Origin: Mixophyes australis
Taxonomy: Eukaryota > Chordata > Amphibia > Anura > Limnodynastidae
Reading direction: 5' to 3'
Length of the DNA: 64,000 nucleotides
Assembly: GCA_036250195.1 (NCBI GenBank)
Contig: JAVHZZ010000008.1
Coordinates: 3,777,934 to 3,841,933 of the forward strand
Part shown: in pieces, positions 58,860 through 64,000 of the stretch
How positions within the stretch are numbered: position 1 is the stretch's first letter
How the letters are laid out: each line of letters opens with the position of its first letter
The notes under the pieces: generated by a model
Seen by the model: only the letters and a program-made list of their open reading frames with translations
Database searches by the model: none
Told to the model about the DNA's origin: nothing
Program-made: the position numbers and the translations under genes

Positions 58860-61565
58860 ACAAATCCAAGCGGATCTCAAGATACGTTTCCATTTGAATC
58901 TGTAAGTGTGCTCTGACTGTACGTTACCTGCCTGATGCAGACAGACAGATCCGCACAGGTATATGTGCAACATAAAGTCCCATAAAAATATATGCCTCTA
59001 AAATAAACTAACTCATAAAACTTTAATCTTTTTTTTTTTATATTAAATGCATGAATCAGGATGCTGTTATTGTGTACTGCACTTTATTCCCCCTTACTTG
59101 CGTAGAAATGTTCTTCTTCTAGTGGCACGGTTGGATACACGTGGTTTTTAATACAATGATGATGCAGTGACAGTCACCAATATCAGTCGGCACTTACACC
59201 TGCCCAGTAGATGGTACAAATGATACGGCTACAAAAAATGTACTTTAGAGAAACTCAGGACTTGGATCCACATCTGCGTTGGCTGCTGGGACACCCTAAC
59301 TGTCACGGGCACTAGGAGTCTTTACCCAGGGATCACCAGATGGTAGGCTTACCAGAGCAATGTAGATGGTAATAGCGTACTCTGGTAGCTGGGTGATCAC
59401 GGAACATGAAATGATGGCCGATGAGATGCTCAGGAAAGTCTATGACTAGCAACACTGGTAATAATGAGGTAATAATACACAAGGAACTGTATGGACAAGG
59501 CACGTGAAGGTAGTCAGTGGTCTGCGATAGCAAGTTGTACCACTGCTATAGTGAGGAGGAATGTCCAACAGAAACAAGGAGGTGATGAGAGTCAGCGGTC
59601 TGCGGGTAGCAAGTTGTACCGCTGTCTGAGTGAAGGAATGGAATCCAAGTGGAGGTATCCGGGTAGTCAGTGGTCTGCGGTAGCAAGTTGTACCACTGCT
59701 ATGTGAGAGGATAATGGAACAGGTGATACCGGAAACAGGGATCAGTGGTCTGACATCAGCAAGTTGTACCACTGAATATATATGTGAGGAGGTGCACAAG
59801 GGAAGACTGCAACACAGGATATACACAGGCACCTTATACACGATCCACAGTAATATGCACAATATAGATATATATATATATAAATGACTGAGCAGGTCTG
59901 CAATCTAGAAAGTCTCTTGAAGTAGTCCAGCACAATGATAACACAGTCAATGATAGCAATAGACTCAGCGGATAGCAGACTCCAGAGAGAACCAAACACA
60001 GTCCAGCAAGATATGCAATACACAGCACAGTCAATGAGAAGTATGCATACCGTGGTTCAGCAGTAGCAGTCAGATGGGAATGCAGCGGTACCTGAGCGGC
60101 TGGAGACCGACTGGATAGGAAGTCCCTGGATAGGTGAGGCAGCGGTCTAGCAGGTGCAGAGCACAGGTGAGTAGACCAACAGGGACACGAATCCGCAGGA
60201 GTCAGCAACACGTGGAACTGGACTCAGAAGGGACCCAGGAGAATGGAGATGATCCAGCAGAGGGTAGTAGATGAGATACAAATCCAATGCTGTCAGGAGG
60301 GTAGAGACCAGTGGAACACGTGAAGGCGTGGAGAGCGGATCAGCAGGAGATGGACGATAGCGCTGACCACAGCAGCAGGACTCAGCGGCACACGGAGGTA
60401 ACCAGTAGCAACCACAGGAACCAACAGCGATGGGACACAGGAGTGCAGCGCAGGCCAGGAGCTGTTGATCACGAAGTGTAGCAGATAGTAATGCAAGCGG
60501 CAGTCTCGAGGAAGATACAACAGAGACGAGGTAAGTCTGCAGTGCACAGGGCAGCGGATAGGAATCAGCTGGCAGTCACGATGATGAACACAGGCGAGTT
60601 GCAAGCAGGAGACTGTAGTGCACGGAGGCAGTGGATAGTAATCAGCTGGCAGTCACAATGATGAACACAGGCGAGTTACCAGCAGGAGACTGTAGTGCAC
60701 GGAGGCAGCGGATAGGAATCAGCTGGCAGTCACGATGATGAACACAGGCGAGTTGCAAGCAGGAGACTGTAGTGCACGGAGGCAGCGGATAGGAATCAGC
60801 AAACAGACTTGATGAGAAGCAGGTGAGTGAAGTAAAAGCTGGAGTGCACGGAGGCAGCGGATAGCAATGAGCAAACAGTCACATTGAAATAAAATAACGT
60901 TGAAGTGGTTTAGAAGACTGTAGTGCACGGAGGCAGCGGATAGGAATCAGCAAACAGTCACGATGATACAGTTGATGGTAGAAGTGGTATGGGAACCACA
61001 GTAGTAGAAGTGGTTTAGAAGACTGTAGTGCACGGAGGCAGCGGATAGGAATCAGCAAACAGTCACGATGATACAGTTGATGGTAGAAGTGGTATGGGAA
61101 CCACAGTAATAGAAGTGGTTTGGAAACCACAGGGATAGAAGTGGTTTGGAAACCACAGGAATCAGCAGCGCTGAATACACGAGGAATACAGGAACACCTT
61201 CAGAGACTCATGGGGAATGAGACTCCAAGATCAGGCAACGTGGTGTTGACCACAGGTGCTTAATATAGGGAGTGTTGCCTGATCTGCCAATTGAGTTAAA
61301 GGGGTATACACTGAAGTATAGAAAAGGGCTGCGCATGCGCAGACCCTCAGGATGGTGGACGGCCACGGTTCCTAAATGTCCGGGAAGAGGCACTCACGGT
61401 CCGGTGAGTGACACTAACGGTACATGGCCTATGTCTGTCCATGTCTTTATACCTCAGTCGCATCCATCAAGTTCTAGCCTGTCATGTCATTTACGTTCAG
61501 ATATGAATTGCATGCAGTTATGTTCATTCGTACGGTTCTTTTCTGAGCAACCGCAGAGCTATACA
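58860..61565. mobile_element. 0.7-kb inverted-terminal element, copy F (reverse), interrupted
   Basis: GCATTAACAAATCCAAGCGG, GCAACATAAAGTCCCATAAA, ATATCAGTCGGCACTTACAC and CACATCTGCGTTGGCTGCTG lead up to the LTR-like insertion. After it ATGGCCTATGTCTGTCC and ATGAATTGCATGCAG continue in the same order as copy C. Copy C without this insertion shows the empty site. Confidence 0.65.
59301..61413. mobile_element. Solo-LTR-like element, 2.1 kb, CTAAC duplication
   Basis: It begins TGTCACGGGCAC and ends GGTGAGTGACA, so the outer six bases are inverted (TGTCAC/GTGACA) with TG...CA termini. CTAAC flanks both sides (59296-59300, 61414-61418), the 5-bp duplication common for LTR integrases. No gag or pol frame and no second LTR is seen, so a solo LTR fits best. 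Inside are tandem blocks: AGCAAGTTGTACCACTG-type units at 59500-59790 and GCACGGAGGCAGCGGATAGG units at 60605-61050. A TGCGCATGCGCA palindrome (NRF1-type site) lies at 61330-61341. No encoded protein was found. Confidence 0.82.
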
Positions 61566-62879
61566 AACACGGCATGCAAAGGGACTTATGTCTGAGTGTG
61601 AATCAGAATCAGACTTCAATATTTGTTGTTCATCATCATTCTGGGAAATCCCATTCTGGGCTGTTTCACAATTTGTAGAATTTATTGCTTATGAATAAAG
61701 CTGGGACAACAAGAATCATTGCCTACTGCAGGGTTGTTGCAGGACTGAGACAACTAAGGCCAAAATTCTGCTTCCAAAATGTGCAGAATTCTGCCAGATG
61801 CAATAATGGTTATGAAAAAGTTGCTAATTTCTATCTGGAACCATCATCATCATCATCATGGAATCCAGGAAACAACGGAGTAAAACCTAAAGCATTACAG
61901 TAAACCGTGATTAGAATAAAGTCTTTAATGGAAGAAACTACTAATTATTTCTACTGCTAAATACTTTTTTGTACAGTAACCTCTTTTCCAGATGAGGAGA
62001 AAGCCCTATCTGGCAATGATGAGCTCACACAGGGTTTGAGAAAGTCTGTCCCTGTTTGGGTGAATCTTTAGTCAGTCCGTCACTGACTCAGAATTGGACT
62101 GGCTTCATACTCAAAGTCTCCATTTCACTTCTGGCAATATCAATACATACAATAAGACGGCAGAGCGGCGCATTTCACACATTTGGATGACGTGTGCACC
62201 TGACTGCGCACACGAGGCGGCAGCCAGCTGGATGCGATCCCCGGCTCCTGGAATTGCCCCACGGCACATAAAAAATGAAAAAGTGGCAGCCACAGCTGGT
62301 TTTCCTGTCTGACAGAAGCTTTTTACTGTAACTACTGCCCACATGTCAGCGAGGGAAGCTGCTACAGTTTACTTAATTCATTATAAATAGGGAGAGGACG
62401 TAGATAATTACATGGTAGTCGCAGTTCTGTGAATTACAACAGATCCGTGCTGTGTGCCAAAGGAAACACAAGTATAGACAAGGGACAGCGGAGCGTCAGG
62501 TTCTCAACGTCTGGTCTTGTAATGATTTCTCTGAGACCACACAAATAGCCGTTATAATAACTCTCTTATCGTCCTTATGGTAAATGTACATTATTTGTAC
62601 AGTGTTTTATTCCTGGAATCAGTCATTCTGAACATTTCTTTTACCGATTATGGAAGAATTTTACTCGTTCAGGACAGACACAGTTACTGCAAAAAAAACA
62701 GACAAGTGGATATTTTAACAGAAGTTTCTTTTATTAATCGTCTTATTAATATGTTGGATCAAAGGTAACTGGGCAGCCAGAAGAACGCTGGACTCTTTCA
62801 TCAGCTTAATATCTAGGATATCGCAATGGCTTCAAGGTTGTGAGAGCAAAATGTGTCCGTAGGACGGTTTATGTGTGTT
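61566..62879. other. Intronic sequence, nothing recognised
   Basis: No exon or repeat family recognised. (ATC)n short tract at 61841-61859. Confidence 0.35.
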
Positions 62880-62904
62880 TCCTGCTTTGAGATTTTTGCG
62901 ATTA

Positions 62905-63075
62905 CTCTAGAAACATACTGGTAGGTTATTTGGCTGACAAAAATTAACCCTATTCTGCCTATGTGTGTTAGGGAATTTAGACTGTAAGCCCCAATGGGGC
63001 AGGGACTGATGTGAGGGAGTTCTCTGTGCAGCGCTGCGCAATTGGTCTCGCTATATAAATAAATGATGATGAGGA
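62905..63075 (+). mobile_element. SINE 3' fragment
   Basis: Copy 11, plus strand, 5'-truncated: GAAACATACTGGTAGGTTAT, GGGAATTTAGACTGTAAGCC, GCGCTGCGCAATTGGTCTCG, tail AATAAATGATGATGAGG. The 27-bp array starts about 20 bp downstream. Confidence 0.88.
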
Positions 63076-63095
63076 TTAAACGCTCTTTTGATGAG

Positions 63096-63690
63096 CACCT
63101 CCACACTCTAGAACCAGACACAAAGGTGCGCACTCTAGATCCAGACACAAAGGTGCACACTCTAGATCCAGACACAAAGGTGCACACTCTAGATCCAGGC
63201 ACAAAGGTGCGCACTCTAGAACCAGGTACAGAGATGAGCACTCTAGAACCAGGCACAGAGGTGAGCACTCTAGAACCAGGCACAACGGTGCGCACTCTAG
63301 AACCAGGCACAACGGTGCGCACTCTAGAACCAGGCACAAAGGTGCGCACTCTAGAACCAGGCACAACGGTGTGCACTCTAGACCCAGGCACAAAGGTGCG
63401 CACTCTAGACCCAGGCACAGAGGTGTGCACTCTAGACCCAGGCACAGAGGTGTGCACTCTAGAACCAGGCACAAAAGGTGCGCACTCTAGAACCAGGCAC
63501 AAAGGTGCACACTCTAGAACCAGGCACAAAGGTGCGCACTCTAGAACCAGGCACAACGGTGCGCACTCTAGACCCAGGCACAACGGTGCGCACTCTAGAC
63601 CCAGGCACAAAGGTGCGCACTCTAGACCCAGGCACAGAGGTGTGCACTCTAGAACCAGGCACAAAAGGTGCGCACTCTAAAAAAAGACAC
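63096..63690. repeat. 27-bp minisatellite, ~22 units
   Basis: Unit GCGCACTCTAGAACCAGGCA + CAAAGGT, about 22 copies, each with TCTAGA. The period is divisible by three, so frames stay open on both strands (RTLEPGTKV on plus, ECAPLCLVL on minus). At 63474 and 63664 an extra A shifts the frame, which is evidence against coding selection. Confidence 0.97.
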
Positions 63691-63917
63691 TTAGAACATG
63701 CTGAATAATGCCTTTGCCTCTTCTGTCTCAGACTCCCCAGAGTTATGGTGCACACACACTTGCATGCTTTAAATTCCAAGTTAAAAGGATGACCCCACCC
63801 AGACAGATGTTTGTCCTGGGGCATCTCCACTCCTCTTACAGCTGAGGTCAAATACCATGGGGGGTGGGAAGACCAATCACAAACTGTGGGTCAAGAGATT
63901 GTGGCTAATGACCTGTA

Positions 63918-64000
63918 TTCAGGGGCAGGCTGGGCAGGGGGGACCTGCCCCCTGGCCCACTCCCATAGTGGGCTACCCTGGGCTGGGCCACCTGAATTTT
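63918..64000. mobile_element. DNA-transposon end cut by the window edge
   Basis: CAGGGGCAGGCTGGGCAGGG, CCTGGCCCACTCCCATAGTG and GGCTGGGCCACCTGAATTTT. A related, more decayed piece is at 8525-8640. The remainder is outside the window. Confidence 0.5.

Noticed and set aside
62813..63851. Long overlapping frames of up to 283 codons on both strands
   Set aside because: They follow the 27-bp array and run into a SINE; extra single bases shift frames within the array.
56664..64000. Preceding ST3GAL3 exons (membrane anchor, LSFDSAGQTLG)
   Set aside because: Searched on the minus strand and not found.

Overview
This window is vertebrate nuclear DNA, most likely from a frog (order Anura); the species cannot be named from the sequence. 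It is an interior slice of one gene on the minus strand. Three short coding exons, at 56621-56663, 36495-36587 and 5463-5557, join in frame (43, 93 and 95 nt, with compatible codon phases). They encode the stem and the start of the catalytic domain of the Golgi sialyltransferase ST3GAL3 (beta-galactoside alpha-2,3-sialyltransferase 3). I recognised the family from memory of the vertebrate protein; no search was run. The first coding exon with the membrane anchor, and the later exons with the sialylmotifs, were not found and probably lie outside the window. Nearly everything else is intron: about 20.0 kb between the first two exons, about 30.9 kb between the second and third, plus partial introns at both ends.

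The introns are packed with interspersed repeats, several of which look typical of frogs. There are eleven copies or fragments of one tRNA-headed SINE whose central segment resembles the V-SINE conserved domain. There are four minus-strand L2-type LINE pieces; the largest, 29612-30825, still carries the YADD catalytic motif. A 680-bp truncated L1/Tx1-like LINE at 38259-38938 has a perfect 14-bp target duplication. Many non-autonomous DNA transposons are present, including hAT-like copies with 8-bp duplications (3447-3940, 58053-58447), a Harbinger-like copy with TTA duplication (34620-35040), and palindromic elements at 2925-3256 and 35611-35785. A ~0.7-kb family with a 'CCTGATTCATCAAGGAA'-type end occurs at least six times. 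At 57.86-61.6 kb two copies of that family have been hit by an hAT-like MITE, another hAT fragment and a 2.1-kb solo-LTR-like element bounded by TGTCAC...GTGACA and a 5-bp CTAAC duplication.

Tandem arrays are also abundant: an 18-bp array at 14.1 kb, a CA-rich block at 33.0-33.9 kb, a 30-bp array at 42.5 kb, a C-rich array at 51.3 kb, a G-run array at 52.2 kb, a 22-bp array at 55.4 kb and a 27-bp array at 63.1 kb. The long open reading frames over these arrays are consequences of repeat units divisible by three, not genes. The most unusual structure is a ~475-bp near-perfect inverted repeat at 9573-10047. Each arm has a palindromic CRE (TGACGTCA) and a mirrored GT...AG segment of exactly 54 nt, so it looks like a duplicated, outward-facing promoter plus first exon.
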